NCBI GenBank assembly: GCA_938034445.1
Contig: CALHLD010000029.1
Location: 1-64,000 of the forward strand
DNA length: 64,000 nucleotides
From: an uncultured archaeon
GTDB lineage: Archaea; Thermoproteota; Nitrososphaeria; JACIWG01
Direction of reading: 5' to 3'
This document shows positions 33,703 to 42,254 of this stretch, in pieces. The notes under the pieces were generated by a model. It did no database searches and was not told where the DNA came from. It saw only the letters and a program-made list of their open reading frames with translations. Position 1 is the stretch's first letter; every line of letters starts with the position of its first letter. Made by a program: the position numbers and the translations under genes.

Positions 33703-34887
33703 ATGGATGATAAGACTAAATCCATATATTTTATGATAACACTTATTGGAATAGTTAGTATGATGGGTGACATTGTCTATGAAGGTGGTAGAGGAATAAT
33801 ACCATCTTATCTCCAAATTTTAGGCGCTTCAGCCTTTATTGTAGGACTTGTTACTGGCCTTGGAGATTTTATAGGATATGCTATAAGGCTTGTTAGTGGA
33901 TATTTGTCTGACAGAATAGGAACATATTGGATGTTCATGTTCTTGGGGTATGGTCTTATTATTGCGATACCTCTTCTTTCTGTAACCAATTTCTGGTTTG
34001 CTGCAGCCTTTCTTGTTCTAATGGAAAGGCTTGGTAAGGCTATTAGGGCTCCAGCAAGGGATGCTATCGTATCTATTGTTAGTAGGGGTGTTGGTGTTGG
34101 TAAAGCTTTTGGCTTGCATGAGCTTCTTGACCAGGTTGGTGCGGTTTTAGGACCTTTATTTGTTTCCATAATATTGTACCTTACATTCAACAATTATTCA
34201 ATCACTTTTGCATCACTCTTTGTACCCTACACTATACTTGTTGCTACACTGTTTTATGTGTATTCTAAGATTAGAGTTAAAGTTTCTGAAGGGCAAAGTG
34301 TGGGGGATAAAATTTTGTCCAAACCCTTTTCTAAAGATTTTTACCTATACTCTTTAGCTGTTTTCGCTAACGTTCTAGGGCTTGTTCCAGCCTCACTTAT
34401 TCTATATAAGGCTTCAACCATTTTATCATCCTCCAATATGGAATGGGTTGTGCCACTGCTTTTTATGCTTATACAGTTGATTGATGCTCCCTCTGCCTTA
34501 TTTTCTGGAATCGTTTTTGACCGTGTTGGCACAAGAGTTTTGACAGTATCCTTTATTCTCTCTATATTCACATGCTTCTTCGCTTTCCAAGCGATAGACT
34601 TAACTTATCTTATTATATCATGTATTTTTTATGGTATTGTTTTGGGTATGCAAGAATCCGTTTATAGGGCTGCAGTATCATACTATGTTCCAAAGGAATC
34701 TCGTGGAACAGCATATGGTGTATTTAATACTGTTTATGGTGTAGGTTTTCTTTTAAGTGGTGCTGTCTTCGGCCTATTTTTGGACACTGGTGCTGGAATA
34801 TTATACATCGTCTCTTATACTATATTAATGCAGGCTTTAGCCCTCTCTTGTCTCATTAAAAGTTATGGTAGACAATTTAAGGAATGA
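33703..34887 (+). CDS. Major facilitator superfamily transporter
   Basis: A 394-residue membrane protein with about twelve hydrophobic segments. The loop between helices 2 and 3 reads 'GYLSDRIGTYWMF', the MFS signature G-x-x-x-D-R-x-G, repeated in weaker form in the second half as 'GIVFDRVGTRVL'. The region 'ERLGKAIRAPARDAIVS' is typical of a subgroup of MFS proteins with unknown substrates. It starts six bases after deoxyhypusine synthase and may be cotranscribed. Export or import substrate cannot be predicted. Confidence 0.85.
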   Translation: MDDKTKSIYFMITLIGIVSMMGDIVYEGGRGIIPSYLQILGASAFIVGLVTGLGDFIGYAIRLVSGYLSDRIGTYWMFMFLGYGLIIAIPLLSVTNFWFAAAFLVLMERLGKAIRAPARDAIVSIVSRGVGVGKAFGLHELLDQVGAVLGPLFVSIILYLTFNNYSITFASLFVPYTILVATLFYVYSKIRVKVSEGQSVGDKILSKPFSKDFYLYSLAVFANVLGLVPASLILYKASTILSSSNMEWVVPLLFMLIQLIDAPSALFSGIVFDRVGTRVLTVSFILSIFTCFFAFQAIDLTYLIISCIFYGIVLGMQESVYRAAVSYYVPKESRGTAYGVFNTVYGVGFLLSGAVFGLFLDTGAGILYIVSYTILMQALALSCLIKSYGRQFKE

Positions 34888-34889
34888 AT

Positions 34890-35900
34890 TCACTCTCTCC
34901 TCCCCAAGATTCTATACAATTTATCTTCAGCTTTAGACATTTTTGACTCTTCAAATATTTTCCATAGCCTATTGAATACTGGGTTTCCAAGATTTTGTTC
35001 CATAGCCCATTCTTTTGCAAAACTTCCATCATATATCTTATACAATGTTTTTCGAATGTTTTCTTTAAGTTCTGGGTTGTTGTACATTTTTAAAGCGTTT
35101 GTTAGCTGCCCATATTGGCTTGTTCTAGAATGATATTTTAGCTGTTTAAAGAATCCTAGGTCAGCCATCGCCTGAAAAACTTCACTCATTTCTCCTGAGG
35201 CATAAAGTTCTAGAAGCGCAGCTTCCGGTGAAACACCGAACTCTTCAGTTAATACTTCAAAGGATGCCACCATAGAAGCTATTAGGCTTGGTGCAAGAAA
35301 CTGTTCACTAAAAAGGTCTATAAGTGTCTCCTCTTCGAAACTCGATTCTACAGCAACCCCTCCAGGTAAGAGTGCTCCGATACCCTTTGCTATTGCTAGA
35401 GCGTAATCCCAAGCCTTACCTGAAATGTTCTGGTAAACTCCTAAAAGTACTGGAAAACCTCTTTTCTTAACCATCACAACATCAATTATACCTGCTCCAA
35501 TCATTCTAGGTGCTACAAGGATAATGTCTGAGTTAGCTGGAGGTCTTATATACCCGTATGTTATATTGTATCCGCTTGCAAAATTCATAATACAAAACTC
35601 TTTTTTCTCAACATTTGGCAAAATTTCTTTAACATAAACTTCTGGTGCAACCTCATCTGGTATAAGTATCATTAGAACATCCGCTAACTTTGAAGCTTCA
35701 CCAATGTCATAAACTTTGAAACCATCTGATACCGCCTGATCCCAGCTCTTGTCTCTTATGTTTCCAACTATAACATTTAATCCATTAAGTTCTTTCAAAA
35801 TTCTTGCCTGTGCTCTTCCTTGGTTACCATATCCTATTACTGAAATGGTCTTATCTTTTAACAAGGAGATGTCTCCATCCAAAAATATTTTCTTATTCAT
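34890..35900 (-). CDS. Ketol-acid reductoisomerase homologue lacking catalytic His and Lys
   Basis: A 336-residue protein with the fold of class I ketol-acid reductoisomerase (IlvC). The NAD(P)-binding GYGNQGRAQA (23-32) and the knotted C-terminal domain with metal ligands Glu191, Asp195 and Glu199 in 'EETLIDLFSEQ' are present. Yet the catalytic His of FAHGF is Ser109 (FASGY), the catalytic Lys of 'APKGPGH' is Arg132 ('APRMIGAG'), the GPGHxVR loop is absent, and the second metal-site Glu on the C-terminal helix appears lost. No other branched-chain biosynthesis gene is near. I therefore call a KARI-like oxidoreductase of unknown substrate, not a safe ilvC. It is convergent with the MFS gene. 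Confidence 0.8.
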   Translation of the reverse strand: MNKKIFLDGDISLLKDKTISVIGYGNQGRAQARILKELNGLNVIVGNIRDKSWDQAVSDGFKVYDIGEASKLADVLMILIPDEVAPEVYVKEILPNVEKKEFCIMNFASGYNITYGYIRPPANSDIILVAPRMIGAGIIDVVMVKKRGFPVLLGVYQNISGKAWDYALAIAKGIGALLPGGVAVESSFEEETLIDLFSEQFLAPSLIASMVASFEVLTEEFGVSPEAALLELYASGEMSEVFQAMADLGFFKQLKYHSRTSQYGQLTNALKMYNNPELKENIRKTLYKIYDGSFAKEWAMEQNLGNPVFNRLWKIFEESKMSKAEDKLYRILGRRE

Positions 35901-36019
35901 TTTTATCGTGAAACCTTATAATTTTTTAATATAAAAAACTTATTATAATATAGGATATGGGTGAAGTGTTAGGAGGCTGCGATATATTTTTTGGAGGGTC
36001 GATTGTAGAGCTGATTTGT

Positions 36020-36742
36020 ATGGAAAGGAAAAAGTTGATAGAGGTAATAAATGTGTCGAAGGTTTATAGGATTGGTGGTGGTAATGAGTTTTGGGCTCTT
36101 AGGAATGTAAGTTTAGATGTTTGTGAAAGAGAATTTTTGGCTATAATGGGCCCTTCTGGTCATGGCAAAACAACTTTAATGAATATAATAGGTTTACTTG
36201 ATAAACCTTCTTCTGGAAAGGTTCTTATCGATGGTGTTGACACGGCAAAATTAAATGATGACCAACTTTCCCAGCTTAGAAATAGGAAAATAGGATTCGT
36301 ATTCCAACAATATAATCTTATTAATAGAATGTCTGTCTTAGAGAATATTGAGGTCCCGCTTCTTTTAAGAGGCTTGCCTAGAAGTGAGCGTGTTAAGTTG
36401 ACTGTAAGAGCTTTGGAGATGGCTGGTGGCGAAAAGAGTTGGCTTTATAAGAAGCCTAACCAGCTTTCTGGAGGACAGCAGCAGCGTGTCGCAATAGCTA
36501 GGGCGATTGTAGGCGACCCTGAAATCATATTGGCTGACGAGCCTACAGGTAATCTCGACACTGCCTCCTCGAAGATTGTTATGCAAACCTTTTCAAAGCT
36601 AAATGTTCTCGGTAAGACAATAGTTATGGTTACACATAATCCTGAAGTAGCCTTGTGTTCGAAGAGGATTTTGTATATCAGGGATGGGCGGATTAGTGGA
36701 GAGGAGGTGCCTGATCCAACAAAATGTTCTTTTTTGAAATAA
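36020..36742 (+). CDS. ABC ATPase, MacB/LolD type
   Basis: A 240-residue ATPase of the MacB/LolD/FtsE family, with Walker [10 protein letters not shown] (a His replaces the usual Ser/Cys), '[15 protein letters not shown]', Walker B '[12 protein letters not shown]' and the switch His in 'VTHNPE'. These ATPases drive permeases by mechanotransmission rather than by moving substrate through the membrane. I start at the internal ATG because the family N-terminus begins here; the longer frame upstream to 35957 has no family resemblance. The giant surface protein gene and the MacB-like permease gene follow on the same strand. Confidence 0.9.
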   Translation: MERKKLIEVINVSKVYRIGGGNEFWALRNVSLDVCEREFLAIMGPSGHGKTTLMNIIGLLDKPSSGKVLIDGVDTAKLNDDQLSQLRNRKIGFVFQQYNLINRMSVLENIEVPLLLRGLPRSERVKLTVRALEMAGGEKSWLYKKPNQLSGGQQQRVAIARAIVGDPEIILADEPTGNLDTASSKIVMQTFSKLNVLGKTIVMVTHNPEVALCSKRILYIRDGRISGEEVPDPTKCSFLK

Positions 36743-36800
36743 TGTTAGGTCTAAAGTAATGTATATAGGTTATTCTGATGTACTGTTGGTGAGTGATGCT

Positions 36801-39800
36801 ATGAAGGTTAAGAAGGCTATTTCACTTGTCTTTATTTTATTGCTTTTGCAGAACATGTTATTAGGCGTATTTAACCTAAATTTTGTTGTTGAAGCTCAAG
36901 GGGGTTCACATTTTAAGTTTTTGGGGTCACAGTGGGGTTCTCTAGATAGTCCCCAAAAGGTTTATCCTGGAAGCTCTAATGTTAATCTCATAATATTTGT
37001 TAGAAACGATTTTGGATTAGATTTGGTTAGTGTTCATGTAACATTGTATCTTCCTTTTGGAATAGAAAGTTATGATGGTAAAGGCAACATTACCTCGATG
37101 GGGTTTGTGCGAGATGGCGATTCAATAAGATATAGCGTAAATTCCGGAGAAGTTTTTCAATCAAACTTTCTATTAAATATTTTGGATTATGCTGAAGCTA
37201 AAGACTATAATTGTACTGCTTCAATAGAATTTTCTTACATTAGTGGCTCAAACTATTATGTTGAAAGTGAAAATATTAGTGTATTGTTTACTGTAAACGA
37301 TTTCCCCACATTTAGTTTTGATCTTATTGAATCTTATTGGACAACATCTGCAGGCTATAGGGTTAATGGTTCAACTGGTGCAAGAAACCTTAACCTCAAC
37401 ATTGTGTTAAAAAATTTGGGTGAAGATTCAATAAACAGAATATATGCTGAACTGGATTCGGGAAACGTACTTTATCCTAGGACGTCTACTGCAACAATCA
37501 ATAATATCGGAAAAGGTGAAGTGTTCACTATAACATTTAATCAGATTTCAATACCGATCTCAGTGTTACCAGGAACTTACACTCTATCACTTAAACTAAA
37601 CTGCACTTTTGTAGGCTATGGTAATGCTGTAAATGTTCAATCATACACTCTTCCAGTCGATATTCGAGTTATGGAACAATCTTCACCAAATCTTAGGCTT
37701 GTGAAAGTCGGTTGGAGAAACTATGAGAAAGGTTATCCGGGTTCACGTGCTATAGTTTTAGATTTTACAGTACAAAATTTTGGTGAATATACATTAAGCG
37801 ACACCCTAATTGTAGTGAAACTCCCAAAAGGCTTTACTGACATTTATGGAAAGAATATTGTAAACTCGACATCTCAGGCTGCTTTCGGCTATGGCGAGTT
37901 CGCTTTATTTTCTATTGGCCCAATATATATTGCCTCAAACGTTAATCCTGGCGTATATTATGGTAATGCAACAATACAGTGTATTGGTTTAAGGGATGCT
38001 TCACAGCTTATTTTAAGCCAGAACATGTCAATACCATTAATAGTAAGTAGGTATGTATCAAACTTTGATGTCTCAAGTGTTGAATGGCTTTATAATGGTC
38101 AACCTGCTGTAGCATTACCTGGTGCACAGAATATTCAGCTATCCATAACTTTGGTGAATAGGGGTGAGGAAACTTTGGCTGGATTATCTGCTTCTCCTGA
38201 TGCTCCTCCAGGCTTTAAGTTGTTGGGTGAAAGCGTTTACGGTGGCACCGTTCCTTCAGCTTCATCCTTTACCATATCCTTTTACTTTAACATAAGCCAG
38301 AATGTTAGGCCAGGAAACTATATTATACCCATATCTTTAACATTTAATGTTAATCCTTCCTCATCTAACATTATAGCATCTTCGGGTGTTCTGGTTCCTG
38401 TTTGGGTTGAGGACCCAAAATTCTTTGACTCGAACCTTAAGATTGTTAGCGTGTTTTGGGGGACTGTAGGTAATCCTCTTGTAGTTTATCCTGGTTCAAA
38501 GTTTGTTCCATTAACTTTAGAAGTTCTAAATAATGGCATCTATGCTGTTCATGGTGTTCACTTAAAACTTTATACTCCAGAAGCTTTTGAAACCATTGTA
38601 GGCGAATCTGATCTTTCAGCAAACATTCCTCCTGGAACCTTTTCCACATCAACCTTCTATTTGAATATAAAGTTTGACGCTTCACCTAAAACATATAATC
38701 TTACTCTACAACAATATTATTTCATAAGCTTGTACGGTGCCCAGATTCTGAAAACAAGAAATCTTACTGTACAAGTTAATGTTTTCCCTCCAGCTGTTAA
38801 ACCACCTTATGTAAAAGTTATCTCAAGCGGGTGGGGTAATGGTTATCCAGTTTATCCGGGAACCGAAAATGCAACATTCAATGTAGTGGTCTCCAATCAG
38901 GCTCCATATCCTATATCGGGTGTACAGGCTACCATAAAATCTTTCACCATATTTAGTGAAAGTGGCTTTGAAGGCTTCAAAGCATATGTTTCTGGTCCAA
39001 TAGCATCTTGGCAGACGGCCACATTATCCTTTAAATTGAATGTAGACCCAAAGGCTTTTCCTGGAAACTATAACATGAGCTTAACAATAGAGTACACACT
39101 TTTATCTGGAGGCAATAATGTTAGAGTTAAAGAAGAACATTCCATAAATCTTAAGGTTAATGCATTAAATAGTCCAGAGCATGTTTATTCTGGGTGGATT
39201 AGGTTCAGCCCAGGTCCTGGAAACAAGGGCGCTCTACTACTACTTATCTTTAGAAACAATGAAATTCCTCTCATGAAGGGCACGTATGTTACAGTGTCCT
39301 TGCCTAAAGGATTCAAATCAACTGTCACTGGATCGGAAAAGGTTAATGTTACCCCTTCATCCTTTTCTTCAACAACTCAAATACAGGATATTATAAACCT
39401 TTTATCAGGTCAGGGGCTGGCTTTTGCCCAGACGTTTCCAACTCCCCAGGCTCAGGTTGGTGTTGGGGACTTTATCGCCGTTCCTGTTCAAGTTGATGTT
39501 GAACCTGATGCTGGTCTTGGTAAACATTATCTTGTGGCAGAATTCAGTTTCATAGACCAGTGGTCGAATGTTAGGAGGGCGAAAGTTGATGCTCAATTCA
39601 TGTTGATGGGTTCAACATACATGATTGAAATAATTGAGGGCAAGTCTAAGCTTGTTATAGGCTTAAGGTCTTCTGTCATAGAACTTTTTGTAAAAAATAA
39701 TGGTACTGCACCAATTAAGGATGTTTATGTTGCAATTGGAGGTGCTCCACAGGGCATTTCCGTATCATCTTCAATAAAATATGTTACCGAAATAGGTCCA

Positions 39801-40433
39801 AGAGAAGAAGTTAATCTCTCATGGTTTGCGTCTGTTAACCCTCAAACCCCTTACACAGGCTCTCTCCCAATACTTGTTGTCGTCAGCTTCGCTGACTCGC
39901 TTGGTAATAGAAGGACTTTTAATCAGACTGCAATAGTTTATGTCGAAGGTGTCGTCGAACTCAATTTAATGGATACTTCAGTTTCTCCTCAAGTAATATA
40001 TTCTGGTGAAACTTTAACAGTTTCAACTACAATATTGAATCTTGGAACCTATAAGGCAAGAAATGTTGAAGCAAACATTGTTGGAAGTTTCTTAGAAAAT
40101 GTGACTGGCAGCTACACCTTTGTAGGTGATGTTGATGTTGGGGCACAAGTTCCTGTAAGCTTGCAGGCTCGTGTAAAAGATTTTGTTGGTGAAAGGACAC
40201 TTTATCTGGTGATAAGATATAGGAACGTGTTCAATGAGCCTATAACTCAAGTTTATCCAGTAAATGTGACCATAAGTCCAAGGCCTACTGCAACAACCAC
40301 TACAGCTATTCCAATAATAGAATTTATAGACACGTACAGGGCAGTTTTTATCATATTGATTTTAGGTTTTCTTATCGCTAGTGGAATATTAATCTACAGA
40401 CTTTATCAGAGGGTGAAAAGGGCTGCGGTGTAA
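36801..40433 (+). CDS. Giant secreted Ig-repeat surface protein with C-terminal anchor
   Basis: A protein of about 1210 residues with an N-terminal signal peptide (basic start, hydrophobic core to about residue 24, cleavage near VVEAQGG) and a single C-terminal membrane helix ('VFIILILGFLIASGILIYRLY') with a basic tail inside. Between them I count nine tandem repeats of roughly 110-140 residues, each starting with a pattern like 'V-x-W-(x)n-Y-P-G-S-x-x-V-x-L-x-x-x-V-x-N', as in NEW3/CARDB/COG1361-type Ig-like domains. A Thr-rich hinge precedes the anchor. Start ATG 36801 has a GGTGA box 8 nt upstream. It lies between an ABC ATPase and a MacB-like permease gene (8-base gap to the permease), so it is probably the outer part of that machine. 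Function unknown. Confidence 0.85.
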   Translation: MKVKKAISLVFILLLLQNMLLGVFNLNFVVEAQGGSHFKFLGSQWGSLDSPQKVYPGSSNVNLIIFVRNDFGLDLVSVHVTLYLPFGIESYDGKGNITSMGFVRDGDSIRYSVNSGEVFQSNFLLNILDYAEAKDYNCTASIEFSYISGSNYYVESENISVLFTVNDFPTFSFDLIESYWTTSAGYRVNGSTGARNLNLNIVLKNLGEDSINRIYAELDSGNVLYPRTSTATINNIGKGEVFTITFNQISIPISVLPGTYTLSLKLNCTFVGYGNAVNVQSYTLPVDIRVMEQSSPNLRLVKVGWRNYEKGYPGSRAIVLDFTVQNFGEYTLSDTLIVVKLPKGFTDIYGKNIVNSTSQAAFGYGEFALFSIGPIYIASNVNPGVYYGNATIQCIGLRDASQLILSQNMSIPLIVSRYVSNFDVSSVEWLYNGQPAVALPGAQNIQLSITLVNRGEETLAGLSASPDAPPGFKLLGESVYGGTVPSASSFTISFYFNISQNVRPGNYIIPISLTFNVNPSSSNIIASSGVLVPVWVEDPKFFDSNLKIVSVFWGTVGNPLVVYPGSKFVPLTLEVLNNGIYAVHGVHLKLYTPEAFETIVGESDLSANIPPGTFSTSTFYLNIKFDASPKTYNLTLQQYYFISLYGAQILKTRNLTVQVNVFPPAVKPPYVKVISSGWGNGYPVYPGTENATFNVVVSNQAPYPISGVQATIKSFTIFSESGFEGFKAYVSGPIASWQTATLSFKLNVDPKAFPGNYNMSLTIEYTLLSGGNNVRVKEEHSINLKVNALNSPEHVYSGWIRFSPGPGNKGALLLLIFRNNEIPLMKGTYVTVSLPKGFKSTVTGSEKVNVTPSSFSSTTQIQDIINLLSGQGLAFAQTFPTPQAQVGVGDFIAVPVQVDVEPDAGLGKHYLVAEFSFIDQWSNVRRAKVDAQFMLMGSTYMIEIIEGKSKLVIGLRSSVIELFVKNNGTAPIKDVYVAIGGAPQGISVSSSIKYVTEIGPREEVNLSWFASVNPQTPYTGSLPILVVVSFADSLGNRRTFNQTAIVYVEGVVELNLMDTSVSPQVIYSGETLTVSTTILNLGTYKARNVEANIVGSFLENVTGSYTFVGDVDVGAQVPVSLQARVKDFVGERTLYLVIRYRNVFNEPITQVYPVNVTISPRPTATTTTAIPIIEFIDTYRAVFIILILGFLIASGILIYRLYQRVKRAAV

Positions 40434-40441
40434 ATTATGCT

Positions 40442-41659
40442 ATGATAAGGTTTTTTGACATTCTCCGTTTCGCTGTAAGTATTCTCAAGGAAAAGAAGGT
40501 TAGGGCTATCTTAACTATTATAGGTATCGCTATAGGGCCTGCCTCCATGGTTACAATAATTGGAACTACCCAAGGATATTCCCAGACAATATTGTCTCAG
40601 CTTACTTCGTTGGGAGGTAATGTTATTGTTGTTTTTCCCCAGAAAAGCTATTCTATAACCGACACGATGATCTCGAATATTGGAAAGATTGATGGTGTGG
40701 ATAAAGTTGCACCATTCTATGTTACTGAAGCTGTCTTTAGAAAGGCTGACGGTTCACAGGAGAGGGTTCAAATTTATGCTACTGAACTTGAAGTTATATT
40801 CAAGACTCTTGGAAATTTGAGGTTTGAAGACGGTACTTTGCCTCAGAAGACTATGATAACTTCTGCTGTAGTAGGCTATGATGTTATAAGAACTAAGGAT
40901 GGTAAAAGATTGTATGATGTGGGGAACGCTATAACTGTTAAGATACCTGTTTTTAAGGAGGATAGATTCGAGTTTAAAAGTGTTTCTATAAGAATTGTCG
41001 GTATTCTGCAAAAGTATGGTAATGCGCTAATGGTTAATCCTGACCTAACAATATTTCTTCCATTAAGTGCTGGCAGGTCTGTTCTAGGCTTATCCTCATA
41101 TTCTGGACTTTTTATTGTCGCAAAAGATAATAGTAGGGTTGACTATATATCTAGTCAGATTAAGAGTAGGTATCGTGACCTAGTTCAAGTTATAGCATTT
41201 CAACAGATTGCGAGCACAGTAACTTCTATAGTTGATGTGCTGGACTTCCTACTCTTCACCCTCTCAACCTCCGCTTTTGCTGTAGCGATAACTGGAACAA
41301 TGGCTACAATGTTTACTTCCATAATAGAGAGGACTAGAGAAATAGGTGTTTTGAAGGCTTTTGGTTTTTCAAGTAAGCATGTGCTTATACTAATTTTGGC
41401 TGAAGGGATTATAATGAGCATTATCGGCGGTGTTATCGGTGTTCTATTGGGCACAGTGGGAGCGTATGCCCTCTCTACTACAGGGTCTTTTACAGTATCT
41501 GGTGCAATATCATTTTCTATAAAGGCTGAGCCACTAATAAGCCTTCAACTCTTACTCCAATCTCTTGGCATGGCTGTTCTTGTTGGAAGTGTTGGAGGGT
41601 TGATTCCAGCCTATAGAGCTTCTAAGGTTCAGCCAATAGTAGCACTTAGGTATGAGTAG
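40442..41659 (+). CDS. MacB/FtsX-like ABC permease
   Basis: A 405-residue permease of the MacB/LolC/FtsX family: one N-terminal helix ('RAILTIIGIAIGPASMVTIIG'), a large extracellular MacB_PCD domain (about residues 45-265), then three membrane helices with the conserved coupling motif 'SIIERTREIGVLKAFGFSSKHV' and the end 'LIPAYRASKVQPIVALRYE'. This topology is used for mechanical work on extracytoplasmic partners. It follows the Ig-repeat protein by 8 bases and pairs naturally with the ATPase two genes upstream. It is full length. Confidence 0.92.
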   Translation: MIRFFDILRFAVSILKEKKVRAILTIIGIAIGPASMVTIIGTTQGYSQTILSQLTSLGGNVIVVFPQKSYSITDTMISNIGKIDGVDKVAPFYVTEAVFRKADGSQERVQIYATELEVIFKTLGNLRFEDGTLPQKTMITSAVVGYDVIRTKDGKRLYDVGNAITVKIPVFKEDRFEFKSVSIRIVGILQKYGNALMVNPDLTIFLPLSAGRSVLGLSSYSGLFIVAKDNSRVDYISSQIKSRYRDLVQVIAFQQIASTVTSIVDVLDFLLFTLSTSAFAVAITGTMATMFTSIIERTREIGVLKAFGFSSKHVLILILAEGIIMSIIGGVIGVLLGTVGAYALSTTGSFTVSGAISFSIKAEPLISLQLLLQSLGMAVLVGSVGGLIPAYRASKVQPIVALRYE

Positions 41660-42217
41660 CTAGCTTTGCCTAGGTCTATCAAAATAGATGCTTTTTCCAG
41701 TTGCTGAAAGGGGTAATCCAAGAATAAAGTCTGCATCAATGAGGTTAAGTTTCTTAGCGGCTAACCCAATAGTATACATTATCCTATTATCTACTCCGAG
41801 CATTGAAGCAAGTTTTACTGCTGATCCTAAAGCTATTCCAAGGTCAACTATAGGGTAAACGCAGCTTGGTCCAACAAAATCATTTTCCCCTCTTTCAGCT
41901 TTCCTGAACTCTGTACAGTCCTTGTACCCGCATGCTCCACAGTTCAGCTCTCTAGGCTTTGAACCCTTTACTCCAAAGACTAGTACAATTGAACTGTTTC
42001 TAACGTTATCAGCGTCCCTTTTAAACCACCATACGTTTCTTTCAATTGCTAAGCTTTCTAGCTTTTTTGCGACCTCCTCCTTCTCTTCTTCAGTCAATAT
42101 TGCTATTATAATATCATCCATTCCTCTTGCCTTTGGAGCAGTTCTTGCAGAAAGAGCTATTTCCTTTGCAACTTCCATTAAGCTATCCTTTTTTATTGAT
42201 TCAAGGTTTACTGGCAT
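41660..42217 (-). CDS. DUF2148 iron-sulfur (ferredoxin-like) protein
   Basis: A 185-residue DUF2148 family member. A [4Fe-4S]-type cysteine set is seen as NCGACGYKDC plus a further Cys in 'FVGPSCVYP', resembling the CODH/ACS and hydrogenase-associated ferredoxin domain. The C-terminal half 'GSAVKLASMLGVDNRIMYTIGLAA' resembles nitroreductase-like helices. The gene stop directly abuts the stop of the convergent MacB-like permease gene. Partner enzyme unknown; electron transfer in anaerobic metabolism is the likely setting. Confidence 0.82.
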   Translation of the reverse strand: MPVNLESIKKDSLMEVAKEIALSARTAPKARGMDDIIIAILTEEEKEEVAKKLESLAIERNVWWFKRDADNVRNSSIVLVFGVKGSKPRELNCGACGYKDCTEFRKAERGENDFVGPSCVYPIVDLGIALGSAVKLASMLGVDNRIMYTIGLAAKKLNLIDADFILGLPLSATGKSIYFDRPRQS

Positions 42218-42254
42218 GCACTATCATTCTAAAAAATCTTTTTTAAAGTTTAAT

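Noticed and set aside
34890-35900. Plain ilvC annotation
   Set aside because: Catalytic His and Lys and the GPGHxVR loop are missing, so ketol-acid reductoisomerase activity should not be assumed.
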